Shown in pieces: positions 21,309-33,831 of a stretch of 64,000 nt of DNA. Position 1 is the stretch's first letter. Each line of letters starts with the position of its first letter. The notes below the pieces were generated by a model. That model was given only the letters and a program-made list of their open reading frames with translations, did no database searches and had not been told where the DNA came from. The position numbers and the translations under genes were made by a program. The stretch comes from Hygrocybe punicea (lineage: Eukaryota > Basidiomycota > Agaricomycetes > Agaricales > Hygrophoraceae): the NCBI GenBank assembly GCA_963556145.1, contig OY744462.1, forward strand, positions 7,006,001-7,070,000, written 5' to 3'.

Positions 21309-23687
21309 TCAATCACTCTCGTTGTCTAAGCCGATCCCTTTCGACAGCCAGTAAGACCTCCGGCTTTCGATCCTCTCCGTCGTCCTTGGGCTTAGCTCAG
21401 TGTCTCGCCCACTGGGTCCCACACACTCCTGCTCGTTTTCGTCGCTATTGTCACCATCAGAAGACACGAATTCTACCAGCACATCGTCGGTTGTTGCTTC
21501 GTCGTTGTTGTTGAAGACAGTGTGAACATCGTCTTGCCTTCCCCGTTTGCGCATTTTCTGGAAACGTCGCTCCTGGATTCCATACCTTCCCTCCTCTTTG
21601 TCCTCTCCACGATTCGTGGCCTTGCCCCTGCGCTGGTTCCCATTATTGAGCCCCATATCAGCCTCAATAGAATAGTATCCGTGCGAATCCGGCTTCAAGG
21701 TCTCCATAGCTTTCAACTTCGACTGGGATGGTTTCGCATTGTTGTTCCTCCCTCGATCTTCTGCGCCAGGTGAGGGGATAACCCCTGGATCAAGGCCCAA
21801 CAGGCGATGCAGGGTTCTTTTGTCAAATACGTCCTGCACAAGACGACGGTGGTTGATCATCTGTAGCGGATTGGTTCATGATCCCAAGTCAAGGTAAAAA
21901 TCAACCAAAAAGGCAAGCCAACGACCTTACCTCCTGCGTGACGCCTATAACACTCGAAAGAATACTCAGATCCTCCGTGTTGTATCCGTGTCGTAGATTG
22001 ACCCATCGACCTTCTCGCCGAGCACTGATAATCCCAGCACGGAGGTAGGCGGCGGCGGTCAAGATCCCATAGGCCCCAGCCAGAGTCGCACGAACTCTGG
22101 CAATTCCGTAAGATCCCTTCGAGATATCGTTCGCTGGTGAAAAAAAAGGTCAAAAAAGTGTTCAAGAATTCCCATTCACGATACAAAAAACACACAGACA
22201 TCAAAAAAACTCACAAGGATCGGCTGGGTCTTCAATAGACAATAAATCACTCTTATAATAATCCGCCCAACCCCGTTGCTTCTTGTTATAGTAAGTCCCG
22301 CCATCCCGTAATGAAATGCCAACCTCCTCATAATTAAAGTAGGACCCATAGAGTTCAAAGAATTCCATCAGCAACACACCCAAGTTCTTCTCCGCGTCGA
22401 TTTCTCCTCGGCGAATCTTGGGGTGCATCTGCAAAAAGCTCACAGCTAGGCAAACAATGCTGTAACTTCCGAGACCTCCCGAAAAGACCTCGTTCATACT
22501 GCGTTGGGAGAGAAACAATTTCGTGATCATGATAAGGCTGCGAAGGGCCAATCCTTGGCCTATTCCATGCATATCGTTCAGAAACCCGTTGACGATTTTC
22601 CCAGCAGTGACCCCGTTTGCTTGATTAATGCTGATGTCGACATTGAATCGCCCGTGAGTTGAGATGAACTTGATAATCGGAACTTTCGCTTTAGCGATGA
22701 TAGTAACCTTGTCCGCTATCTGCGCGCGTTTCAGAGTGTTGGCGAGAGCGCGCAGAACTGCGACTTTATCGCTATAGGCCATGGAATGAGACAAAATGAC
22801 AAGATCTATATCTCTAGAGTTGTTGTGAAACAACAAGTGCGCTTCAGGGGCACAATTGAATAGACGTGCGGGAACAACGCACCCATGGGGAAGGTATAGC
22901 TTGGTTTCGAAACTGCCAAAAGGGTGAACTTTGGCATCCGGGAATGACTGCGTAACCGCATGAGTGATGAGTTCCACCACTAGTCGACGAACCTCGTCTT
23001 CGACAGCAGTTGGTGAAATATAATTGACAAATGCTTCGACTTCGCAGTGTAGCCTACCAATCATGAATGCGAATGGAAAGATGAAAACAACAACAACAAA
23101 AAAAAAGAATCAGCATTCAACATCCAACCTCTTGAGCAATGAAACCGAACATACATTTCGGCAACATTATTACAACGTTCCCAGTCCACGTCTGCGACCC
23201 ACGGGGCCTTCCGTGAAGGGACATCGAGCCGCTGTTTTTTATACTCATACGAGTCACTGTAGTCCATGTCATACTTCCGCTTGCCGTCATGCGTCCTTCC
23301 ACCTCTGTCCAAGCTGCGCTCCCTTGCTTTCCCCCTCCTCCCATCCCTCGCATCCCTCGATAAAGGAGCAGTCTTCCCTCTGTCCCATTCCCTAACGGGA
23401 GGCGATATGCTACGGCCCGTTCCTCTTCCGTTTTTAATGGGCTCCCGACGGGGATCCTCGGCCTCCGTTGGCGACGGCGAATGAGATGTTGTGAATGGAA
23501 TGAAATCATCGCCCTGGTCAAAATCTATCTTCTTGCTACTTTCACCGTTGGAGACAGAATTTATCTGCGATGCCTGGCCTTTGCCCTTCTCCTTTGCCCT
23601 TCTGGTCAGAAGTGGCTCGGCTGGATTTTCGCGGCTTGAAAGCCGTTCGTCTACCGCAGAGGTAGACTTGACTGGTGGCGTAGACAT
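21309..23687 (-). CDS. cid14: TRF4/Cid14-type non-canonical poly(A) polymerase
   Basis: TRF4/Cid14 is the nucleotidyltransferase of the TRAMP complex. It adds short A tails to faulty nuclear RNAs for the exosome. Five exons (23687-23155, 23053-22883, 22813-22215, 22133-21931, 21860-21309) give 685 residues. Residues 1-160 are charged and disordered. PWVADVDWERC introduces the fold. The catalytic G-S motif FGSFETKLYLPHG (about 222-234) is followed by DIDLVIL with two metal-binding Asp and by RFNVDISINQ with the third (about 291). The central/PAP-associated domain has NGFLNDMHG, ALRSLIMITKLFLSQR, GLGSYSIVCLAVSFLQ and LGVLLMEFFELYG. SKGSYGIARVRATLAGAYG and a basic-acidic tail end it. The intron between the G-S and DxD motifs is 69 nt and has no stop. 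The protein should be nuclear or nucleolar. Confidence 0.9.
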
Positions 23688-23839
23688 ATCAGAGTCACGG
23701 TGGTGGTAGTGGGTAATGGCAAAAGTCGGCTTGTCGACTTTCAAATATTTTTCAGAGTGTTGTTTGTTCTGCAAGCTGTTGGCAAACAAGTTGGGGCTAA
23801 TTTCCAATTTCCAAAAGCGATCGTTCCCAACGTGAACCC
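23688..23839. promoter_or_regulatory. Compact bidirectional promoter
   Basis: Only 152 bp separate the start codon of the poly(A) polymerase (-) from that of the AP-2 mu gene (+). Both promoters and 5' untranslated regions must fit here, or overlap the genes. No TATA box is obvious. A longer minus-strand start at about 23807 is possible but lacks family support. Confidence 0.5.
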
Positions 23840-25638
23840 ATGATCTCGGTATGATCTGTCTTACTCAGGTGCTCATAGGTTCATGCGGTGGCTCGTAGGC
23901 ATTCTTTGTTTTCAATCAGAAAGGGGAGGTGGGTCAGTCGGCATTCTGGGTGAAGCAAATAACGGATTCAAAACGACAAAGGTTCTCATTTCAAGACTCT
24001 ATCGGACTGACTTCAAGTACATCTGATCGGATATCTGAACTTCTGACCGCTTTCTTACCGAGAGCTATAATTTCTTAGGCGGTCTATTGCCGACGTTTTT
24101 CGGATACAGGTGGTCTCTAACAGTGACGTGAGATCGCCCATTATTACGCTTGGTTCAACCAGTTTCTTCCATGTCAGGATCAACAATCTATATGTTGTGG
24201 CGGTTACAAAGTATGTCTCTGCAATTCCAATTCCAATATCCAACTTCATACGACACACAGAAACAACGCCAACGCTGCGCTAGTCTTCGAATTCTGTTAT
24301 CGGTTCATCAACATCGCAAAATCCTACTTTGGCAAGATCGACGAGGAGTCAATCAAGAACAATTTCACTCTAATATACGAACTCATTGATGGTGGGCAAC
24401 TGGATTGGACGAAAACATGGCACTCCGTTGACGTATCTGGTCAACAGAAATCAATGATTTTGGGTATCCTCAAAACAGCGAAATTGACACCCTCAAGACA
24501 TACATCACGACGGAAAGCATTGTGTCTTCTGCGATAGCTGCTGTGATTGACTCGGTCTCTGGCGTCAAGTTCTGAATACTCATTCCCATAAACTTCAGGA
24601 GGAATCCTCGAAAATCACGACTCAAGCCACCGGTGCGACAAGTTGGCGGCGTGCAGACGTCAAGTATAAAAAGAATGAGGCCTTCGTAGACGTCGTAGAA
24701 ACCGTCAATTTGAGTATGAGTGCTAAAGGTATGTGTCATCCTTCTGTTTCTGTAATGAGAATTACACTTGCGTTTAGGCAATGTGCTTCGCGCCGATGTT
24801 GATGGCCATATTCAAATGCGTGCTTATCTGTCTGGCACTCCGGAGTGCAAGTTTGGTTTGAACGATAAGCTGGTAATTGACAAGAACGAGCGAGGCGTCG
24901 GCGACGCTGTGGAACTAGATGATTGTCATTTCCACCAGTGTGTCCGATTGAATGAATTCGACTCCACTCGAACAATCAGCTTCATCCCACCTGATGGAGA
25001 ATTCGAACTCATGCGGTTAGTCTTGACAACCTGATGTTCTCATCTAGCTCAATCTCGTATAGATACCGTTCCACTTCCAATGTCAAACTCCCCTTGCGGA
25101 TCATTGCCACGGCGACTGAGATGGGCACCACACAAGTTTCATACACTGTTACGGTCAAAACCAGCTTCAGCAACAAGCTCTCCGCGACCAACGTGGTATT
25201 ACGTATCCCCACCCCATTGAACACAACTGCTGTTGAGTGCAAAGTTGCGAATGGGAAGGCTAAATATGTACCGGCGGAGAATGTTGTTGTTTGGAAGTCG
25301 GTGCCTTTTTGAGCGTCGCTTGCATTTTTTATTCAACGAATCTTGCAGAATTCCGAGACTTCAGGGCGGGCAGGAGCACACACTCTCCGCTGCCGCCGAC
25401 TTGACGAGTACAACAATTCGGCAAGTATGGGCACGGCCACCGATCGACGTGGACTTTCAAGTCCTCATGTTCACTGCCTCGGGTTTGATCGTTCGGTTTT
25501 TGAAGGTGTTCGAGAAGAGCAACTATCACAGCATCAAGTGGGTTCGCTATCTCACGAAGGCCAGTGGGTCGTACCAGATCCGGGTAAGTGGGTTGAAGAG
25601 TCATTTGGAGACGACCGTTGACTCCTTCACAGTTCTAA
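23840..25638 (+). CDS. apm4: AP-2 complex mu subunit (clathrin adaptor)
   Basis: The mu subunit of AP-2 binds tyrosine-based sorting signals and phosphoinositide at the plasma membrane during clathrin-mediated endocytosis. Eleven exons (23840-23848, 23899-23928, 23982-24016, 24079-24210, 24261-24391, 24448-24542, 24599-24728, 24778-25015, 25063-25296, 25349-25583, 25633-25638) encode 424 residues, matching the usual 425-445. The longin half reads [57 protein letters not shown] and [20 protein letters not shown]. The mu-homology domain reads [64 protein letters not shown] and ends [25 protein letters not shown] and the longin wording favour AP-2 over AP-1. The first coding exon is 9 nt and the last is 6 nt (TTC TAA). 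The model is complete with no damage. Confidence 0.92.
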
Positions 25639-25685
25639 ATATTTATTTGTCTTTGCCCCACCTTGGATCACGTTTTTCACTTTTA

Positions 25686-26403
25686 TTGCTGTTTGCACAT
25701 GACAGCTCGGATTTCCTAATTTGGGTGTACAAAATATGTCCCCAGAACTTTTGAATTTTATCTACAATGGGACATCAGAGCACTTAGATTTCTCTATAAA
25801 TGTTGTTATGAAAATTATTCTGGAGCTGCTGAGAGTAAAGATGAGAGATTTTGACTGCTGAATGACATAGTTATATACAATACCCCTTAAAATCCACTTT
25901 TGGATTTTTCTAAGAGAACTATACTGATTCTCATGCAAATAACTACACAGGGAAAATATATAGTAATTATCAAAAGTGCATGCAAAATAAAATCCTGGTT
26001 ATCATTAGTAGTTGATGTGGTTTGCCAGATTACATTTTAGCACAGATCAACATCATGCCTAAAGGTTGACAGACCACTGAGAACACCTGCATTTCTTTGG
26101 CATACACTTTTGATAATTACTATACACTCTCCCTGTGTAGTTATTTGCATGAGAATCAGTATAGTTCTCTTAGAAAATTTCAAAAGTTGATTTTGAGGGG
26201 TGTTGTATACAACTATGTCATTTAGCAGTCAAAATCTCTCATCTTTGCTCTCAGCAGCTCCAGAATAATTTTCATAACAACATTTGTAGAGAAATCTAAG
26301 TGCTCTGATGTCTCGTTGTTGAGATAAAATTCACAAGTTCTGGGACATATTTTGTACACCCAAATTAGGAAATCCGAGCTGCCAAGTCATGTGCAAACAG
26401 CAA
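25686..26403. mobile_element. 718-bp foldback/MITE-like element with about 300-bp inverted arms
   Basis: Sequence from 25686 (TTGCTGTTTGCACATGAC) to about 25982 returns in reverse complement from about 26101 to 26403 with high identity over nearly the whole arm, leaving about 118 bp in the middle. Both ends are flanked by TA (25684-25685 and 26404-26405), so the likely target duplication is TA. No open frame of size lies inside, so it is non-autonomous. It sits 47 bp after the AP-2 mu stop codon and 171 bp before the SAPS gene start. RNA across it would fold into a long hairpin. The family is unknown. A TA duplication would fit a Tc1/mariner-like mover, but that is inference. Confidence 0.85.
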
Positions 26404-26574
26404 TAATTACTCTCTATACTATATTATCCGCCTGAGACCGAACGAAAATCAAAGCTCGTTTATAAGAGACAGATCAATTCGCACATTGCAAATCGCAGTG
26501 CCGGCACATTCGGTTGTCCGGCAAGTGTTGTCCGTTTGCGAGTTCTGAAAACTTTGTTGAAGTTTTCTACCTTC

Positions 26575-29500
26575 ATGTTCTGGAGGTAACCTGAAATTAT
26601 ATCCAAGGACTAATCGACATCGCTCAGTCTGTTTGTCTCTTCTGATAGATTTGGTTTTCACAATGCGTCTTCAATTGATGGACTACTGGACAAGGACGAT
26701 GTTGCACTGGAAGCTATTTTAGACGAAGATGATCTATTGCAAGAATGCAAGTCGCAAAACACCAGACTCATCGACTATTTCCAACGAGTGGATATATTGC
26801 AGCGTTTATTGGCGTATGTGACTGGTCAGATTGAGGGCGAGGACAGGGGTCGGTTCAAGTGAGTTTTCACCCGTTTCATTGCTGACATCTCATGCAATGG
26901 ACTCCCGGCGACAATTTAAAGATACCCATATGTCGCAACAGAAGTGCTCTGCAGCGAAATATGGTCTATTGTGGAGACGTGCGTCAACCAGCAGGACCAG
27001 CTGCTCGTGCCATTCTGGGAAACTGTGTTGGATAGGCCACCAGAAGATATGAAAACCCAGATGGTGATGGCCTCTCACTTCGCCAAAATAAATGCAGTAT
27101 TTTTGAACAAAAAACCAGCGGAGGTGAATTCCCAATAATATTGTCATTCGTAGTCCCATGAATGCCGAGCTTAGCGCTCAGATGCTGGCCTTCATTCAAT
27201 CACAACCCTCTGTGGTCGAAAGACTTCTTCGACATGTTGAAACCCCGTCCTTCGTCGATCTATTAGTACGAATTATTCAGTTGGATGAACATCCTGGAGG
27301 TGCCGGCGTTTTAGAAGTATGTCACCATGTGCTATCTCCCGGATTCATCTCACGCATGGACGTCCAGTGGCTATCGTCGGAGAATCTCATGGGTCGCTTG
27401 ATTGAATTATTGTCGCCTGCACATACCGGTGACATCCATACGGTTGTGGCAGAGCTGATTAAAGGTATTATATCGATGGCAACTCCATCCCCGGGAGCAG
27501 GTCTTACAGAAGGTCTTCAAAATGGTCCCGCTTCCAACCGCTTCGCTCGGGAACTTGCTCACCCAAATAGTGTGTCGACGTTAGCCGACTACATCCTACA
27601 TGACTTTGGCGAACAAAGCGGCACCGTCACAGCACGCAACTCACGAAACTTTACGGAAGAGGCCGAGAGTCTGAGCGGAGGATCATATTCCGACGAATCA
27701 GCCAAGTCAACGCTGCCTAACATTCAGTCCGCCACATCCTCAGTGGTACATTCTATCTCAATCATCATCGAGCTGATACGGAAAAATAACTCTGATTATT
27801 TCGAACCATATCTTTTTCACACTCTTCGGAACCGTCTCATTCAAGTTCAGCAACAATTCCATAGTCACGCAGACGATGACCGCGAAACTCTAGAGCGAGC
27901 TATGAAGGAGATGGTGGATCGTATGGGCGTTGTGCACTTGGGATCAGTGTTGGAAGTCATGTGTGAACGACTGGATATCCTTCAACGGTATCTGCGAGAG
28001 CCAAGATCTCTGGTCAGTTGGCTCATTGCCCTGTCCGACGATCAGTGACGCGCAAAGATGCTGATAATAATCTCAGAATGGGCCTGTCTCCACCACAGTC
28101 GGTCCCATCATTCCACTGACTTTTGAACGTTACCGCATATGCGAGTTACTTGCGGAGCTGTTGCATTGCTCAAATATGTCTTTGTTGAACCGCTCTGCTG
28201 AGTTCAACCACCTTTACGATTCAAACGGCCGGTTACAAGGTGGACTATCAGCTCTAGAGGAACTTGCCCGCGTTATCGCAATAGGCTCCGGTGATGAAAG
28301 AGAGAACGATGCCATGGACGAAACCAATGACGAAATTGAACCTGCTCTCGAGTTGCCAGTTCACGCTGCTTCTGGAGCTTCACCTTCGCTTCTTGATTCA
28401 GACGAGGACATGAGCGATGACGACGAACCTGGCAGCTCAGACGACGATGCTATGGAAGAAATAGCAATGTTCGACGAACCTCTCCCAAAAAATCTGCCGG
28501 CTCTTTCACTCGATGAGCCCTTGCAGCAGCCTCCAATCATAGTGCCATCATCCCCAAACGCAGCTTCTCTACCTTCACCAGCGGAGATTGCAGCGCAGGG
28601 AGTCGCGTTATCACAAAGAGTCAACTCGTTCAATTCCGATTCGGATAGTTCGACTGTGGGACTTCGTCCACAGGGTTCTCGACGGAATTCTAGGCGACCA
28701 GCGACGATTGAAAACTCATTAGACACTTCGATGCCCATCGGCGAAAAACTAAAACGGCGATTTTTAGACATGAAGGTGCTTTCTACTCTGCTGGTAGGTC
28801 CCTCGATATACTTTCTAATTTGCAAAAGGCTCATGCGGATGGAAAGGACCTGTTCTTTGAGTTCCCTTGGAATAATTTTCTGCACAGTGCCGTGTATGAT
28901 TTAGTCCACCAGATTTTGACTGGGCGGGTCGATGGTGGGCTCAACCGCGAACTGACAATTGCTCTCTTTCGCGATGCACGGTTAATGCATCGGATAGTTG
29001 AAGGCCAACAGAAGAATGACGCGGAATGGTGCGTAATCTGCGCTCCTTTCTCACGATTGGCTCCTGATCTGATGTCCCACAACAGCGCGAAGCCGAAAGG
29101 TGTACGACTGGGGTACATGGGCCATCTGACGCTGATATCAGAAGATGTCATCAGTGCACTTGACCATTTTCCAGCGGACCTCCGCCTTGTCGTAGCAAAA
29201 TACATACCAGAAACGGCGTGGCACGAGTATGTAACCGGTCGATACGTTGAGACAAAGAAGAAGGACTGTTCTCTCTTGGGAGGTGGAAAACCTGTGGTCG
29301 TTCCTGGAGTTCCTCGCACTGGCGCTCGCTGGAGGGTTGATGAGGCCGACACTGCCTCCCATTCAGCCGATGTGTATGATATTACTAGTGGCACCAACGG
29401 TGTCCATGGATCGAGAGGTGAATTCCAAAGAGCTAGTAGTGTGCGTCCCACCCGTGGAAGTACTGCGGACTTTGGGCCGGCGACGATTGAGGACGAGGAT

Positions 29501-30231
29501 GAGGTTGACCACGATACTAGTCCTCCACAGGTTCGTCTGCATCGTTTGTGTGTCGTTTCATGTCTGGTTTGATTGATTGTTTTGAATTGCAGTTTGCCCA
29601 ATATTTAGTTCGGGAGATGAACGCCTCGGTTGATTTTGGATCGTCAGGTTCAGATGACGATGATGATGACAGTGGATGGCTTTCTCATTCAACGTTCGGG
29701 ATCGGCCATCCCCCAGTGTCAGCTCGTCATTCTAGCCTTCAACGCAGACCACTTGGTACTAACGGATTTGACGTCAGTGACATGCCGTGAAAAAAATCGA
29801 CTGACTGATTCTTCGAATTAGGACGTTTTCCATCCAGAGGATTCGACAAGTGTGGATCCATTCACAACCGATGGTGATGATGTAGGTGACAATATCTTAG
29901 CATTGCAATTTTTATTGACAACACAAAAATGGTGCAGGATGATATTACATTTGGGCCGTTTTCTGATTCGGGAGGAGCTGGTTCGGATCCATTTACCTTC
30001 TCGACCTCATTCTCAGAAGAGATGGAAGATGCATCGTTCGACAGCTTTGGAGACTTTGGGGACTTTCAAACTGGGCAAGACGGGGACCTCACGCCCACTA
30101 CGGGCAGCTGGAGTTTTACGAGTAGTTCAACGGCGTCTGATGATGCGGGATCGGATGACTCTGGCCATACAGAGGAATCATTTCAATCACATGCTCTCGA
30201 GAATGGGAAGCGAATTCGGTCAGATGGATGA
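26575..30231 (+). CDS. SAPS-domain protein (Sit4/PP6 phosphatase regulator)
   Basis: SAPS proteins (yeast Sap155/185/190, fission yeast Ekc1) are regulatory subunits of the Sit4/PP6 phosphatase and act in cell-cycle and TOR signalling. Eleven exons (26575-26585, 26649-26858, 26922-27123, 27182-27316, 27368-28012, 28077-28793, 28847-29028, 29086-29530, 29593-29772, 29822-29881, 29938-30231) make 1026 residues. The N-terminus MFWRFGFHNASSIDGLLDKD, then LEAILDEDDLLQECKSQN, TRLIDYFQRVDILQRLL, GRFKYPYVATEVLCSEIW and LLVPFWETVLDRPPE are hallmark SAPS sequence. Helical repeats continue to LRLVVAKYIPETAWHEYV (about residue 750). An acidic insert (DSDEDMSDDDEPGSSDDD) and an acidic, Ser/Asp/Phe-rich tail (FDSFGDFGDFQTG) are probably disordered. 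The frame is intact throughout. Which SAP paralogue it matches cannot be said, as many fungi have one. Confidence 0.92.
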
Positions 30232-30451
30232 TTGGCCACAGGTCGTATACGGCCATTTGCCTCGCCGTGTAGATATATGGCTAGGGTTGGATATGTAGAG
30301 CAAAAAGGGTTGTGTATGTGGCTGTACTGTTGTTCGCCCGGAGAAGGGTTGGGTTTGAGAGTGTCCCGTTCGTGTGAGCAGCCAGGAACCGGAGTCGTTC
30401 AGTCGACGACAGCCAGGAATCAGTTTCACTGGTAATCAGCATTCGCATTTT

Positions 30452-31447
30452 TCAATGAAAGTGGTATCCTCCGTCTCTTGCCACAGCAGCGAAATTAAGA
30501 GTTGTCAGTTCCTTGCCAGTCTCAGCATCTGTCAAAGCACATTCAACTTTGTCCCCTGCATTGAGAGGGCCAACACCAGACGGGGTTCCAGTGAGAATAA
30601 GGTCTCCCTCCTGCGGAGTAGTCATAAGCAATTGGTTATAAAGGATAGCCAGTCGTAGACTGACCTCGAGTGTCATGATCGAGGATATGTGCTCAATCAG
30701 TCGAGGGATGCGGAAAATCATGTCTCCAGTCATTCCATTTTGCTTGACTGCTCCATTCAACTAGACCTGTTTCAAAAAAATGCGAGACATGCCACGGGAG
30801 GCGAACGACCTCACTTTAAGAAGGATATTCAAGTTGTAGGGATCGGGTACTTGCGATTTGGATAGGAATGGTCTGCGTTAGAAGGTGAAACGTGTTCAAA
30901 CTGCGTTTAGTGGACCTACCCAATGGGTGTAAAGGTGTCGAATCCTTTTGCGGCAGTCCAAGGAAGACCCTGAGTCTTGGCTTGGGCTTGGAGATTTCTA
31001 GCGGTCATATCAACGGCCAGGGCTTGGAAACGAAATGAAGGCGGTGAATGAAAAGGCAGGACATAGGCTTACCATATCCAGCCATGTGAGATTCGGCGTC
31101 AGCTTGAGAAATGTCTCTCCCCCGTTTGCCGATTACGACACCAAGTTCCACTAAAAAACAAAGAATGAGCCGTGTCACCGTTGTGGAACCTGAGGCCTGA
31201 GGCAAAACCTTCGTAATGTGCGATGATTCCTCTAGGAATCTCGACTGTTCCTCCGGATTGAACATAGCTTGTAGTGGGCTTTAAGAAGAAAAAGGGTTCC
31301 TTTGGCTGTTGGTTGTTCAACTCCTTGATGTGGTCGACATAGTTCCTTCCGATGGCGACTATCTGGAGGACTGGAAAGCTTTGCAGCTCTGTGCAGGGGA
31401 AGAATAAATACCTTTTTCCCTTCTCTCACAAATGCTGCTGCAGCCAT
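30452..31447 (-). CDS. FAHD1: FAHD1-like fumarylacetoacetate-hydrolase family enzyme
   Basis: FAHD1-type enzymes cleave acylpyruvates or decarboxylate oxaloacetate, mostly in mitochondria. Seven exons (31447-31412, 31362-31209, 31150-31073, 31022-30920, 30872-30815, 30760-30665, 30610-30452) encode 227 residues, close to the 220-225 of the family. Motifs in order: [50 protein letters not shown] (metal-binding acids), [16 protein letters not shown] (metal-binding Asp), [56 protein letters not shown] and [19 protein letters not shown]. The short N-terminal extension gives no strong mitochondrial signal. All catalytic segments are present. The gene converges on the SAPS gene with 220 bp between stops. 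Confidence 0.92.
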
Positions 31448-33831
31448 CTCGAGCTCCTAAGTTTTGATGGTCAGATGACTCGGATCGAAAGGATATCCAC
31501 ACTCCGAATTCTCTGCCAAGAAAATCGTCCAACAATGATTAATGCATATTAATGACTAGTGACTCTCCGCGAGTATCAGGTGTGTAAATGGTCATTTTCA
31601 GGAAATTTTCTAACTGAACAAGCAACCTTAGGTTCGTTATTGTCCACTCCTTTGGAGTGATCTGCGACTCGGAGTTATGTCAAGTTTCGCTTTCCAAAAC
31701 TCGGACCAGGTGAGCGAAATACCAAGTATACTCTGCTGTGAGCTTACTTGGCACAAGGCCGCCGTGACTCAGCATATGTTTGTCAGGACCCTGCTTGGGC
31801 TTGGCTCTCTCATTTCGCCAACAATCCATATTAATCATGGACTCGGATGTCCACTCTCCCCTCGGCATATCTATCTTCCCCTAAATCACTCCTTTCGCCA
31901 TGTTCAGCCCACCCCCGAGGTGAGAATTTACAGGTATCAATGGTCACTCTTGTTGAAATCTTTGTTGGACTCTGTCAAGTGAGCCCGCACCCTCGGTTGG
32001 GCTAAGCACTGGATGGGAGATTGGTGTGGCTGTGAGCTTGGGTGAGAATGAACCTGCGACTTTGTTGCGTACACTGCTGATACCTACGCCTGCGGCAGCA
32101 CTCGTGATGTGTCTAATTGCAGGTGCACTATGGTTTATTCACCGTCAGAAAACGCAAGCGCGTGTACGACGTGATGCTGAGCTCGGAACCCTTCGCCAGA
32201 CGAGCAGCACCAATGCCTAGCCGTAATCTTGCCAAGTACGAACGCTCAACTCAAATAACTTATCGAACTAACGAGATCCCTAGACTTCGAATTTAAATAT
32301 GAATGTATACTTCAATAGATTATGCACACCGCTAGCACTGCTCAAACCTACAGTATTATCATTATCACAAGAGGTGTTCTCTGCCGTAGCAAAACGTGGA
32401 GTTCGTCTTGGTTATGGCTGCTATCTATATCATAAGCATTTATAAATGATTAACTCTGCGGGCATTTGGGATATAGGTATCCGAGACTCTCGCCCGCTTT
32501 ATTTAAGAGACACTTTTATTCTGTTGCGTATCAATGTGCCTGTCGCAAAAACATCTTCCCATCAAATTGTACGAAGCTTCAAGCTATCCTTGATCGCGTG
32601 AGATGGTACTACCTCTCGCACTGCACTTGCTTGACACGGTATTGTCGGTCCGCTTTTGGAGGTGGGATCTGCTCGAGAATTCTGTATTGGCCGTGGTCAA
32701 ATTGGGTTTTCCAAGTTGAGTCTTCCTTGGAAGTTGGAACAACTATCCGAAGTTATTCGTCATTCCCCTGCTTGACGGAACTCTCGTTCTGTAATCTGCT
32801 AAAGTTTCCCCCATGCCTCCAGTCGATGGTTACACTGTTACACCGGATTTATACGCCATCACTTTGGATTCCAATCACTTTGGATTCCAACCACTCAAGC
32901 ATTTGATGGCCTCCTGAGGCTCGAGTCGCCGCCCTCTTGGTGCGCCGTCAAGTTCTCGTCTGTGCATCCTTCAGATGTCGGATCTGTCAGTGGGTGCTGG
33001 CCCGGGAGACACTGGGCTCAAGCCTTGAGTTTCTCAGTCATTGTTGGTCTAAGCGATCGCACAGGAGGTATGCACATTGCACAGTTTTCCATTGTGGTAT
33101 GTTTGAATTCACAGTCACGCTTGCAAAAAATAAACCGTCTTTCGACCTCACTTGCCACACAAAATCGGTACTCCATCATTCCAGTCTCAGATCGTCTCGA
33201 CTCACATGGTCTGCTTAGTTTTGTATGTACTTGGACCTACTCGTCACCCTCATCACCCTCATCGCAAGTGCCCTGCCTTCGTGGCTGTCCTCCTCAAGAC
33301 GACTTTCGGTGCCAGGAACGGTTGACCGAAGCTCAGCCATGTTCGACTCTTACCCGGCATTTCTTGTCAACTGCCCATACTCCAAGGTTTGATTGGCTTC
33401 AAACTTTATTCTGCCGGAACTCTACTCATCAACGCGAATGATCTAGTGGTTAAGGTGGGTTGGCAGTGATAAACGCCCGAAAGGATGATGCTTCGTGGAC
33501 ATTTCACGCCCATGATTTGTTTTCATTGCAGTTTGTCTGCCTTCTGTGCAGCACTGGGTCATCTCCATGAAACCAGAGGAAGTGTGAATTGAACGCTGGG
33601 CCGCAGTCCCAACAAATGTCTCTACTGTGCACAGAGGAAATAAAACTTTTTTGGCCTCACGTCCCCTATCTGAGTCGACGCAAAGAGTATCAGAAGAATG
33701 CAGTCAGTGCCCAGAATCGGAATGCCTTGATAGGCGGCAAATGCATAATGTATCTCCGTTGTTGACTGGCATTACTATAACAATGTTAATCAAGAACTTC
33801 AACATTGCCAGCTGGTAATGTATTTAGGTTT
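31448..33831. other. Unresolved stretch, possible broken genes
   Basis: About 2.4 kb without a gene I can defend. On the + strand a frame at 32026-32220 contains a clear membrane helix (AAALVMCLIAGALWFIH) followed by basic residues and could be the last exon of a one-pass membrane protein whose earlier exons I cannot place. Frames at 32466-32906 and 32962-33441 are Cys/Ser-rich and match no family I know. Near 32864-32897 a 16-bp CACTTTGGATTCCAA(T/C) segment is duplicated in tandem. Candidate splice signals around 31731 and 31976 did not yield a coherent protein. Confidence 0.3.

Noticed and set aside
28361..29601. Minus-strand ORFs of 174 and 256 codons
   Set aside because: They lie opposite well-supported SAPS exons and have Ser-rich shadow composition.
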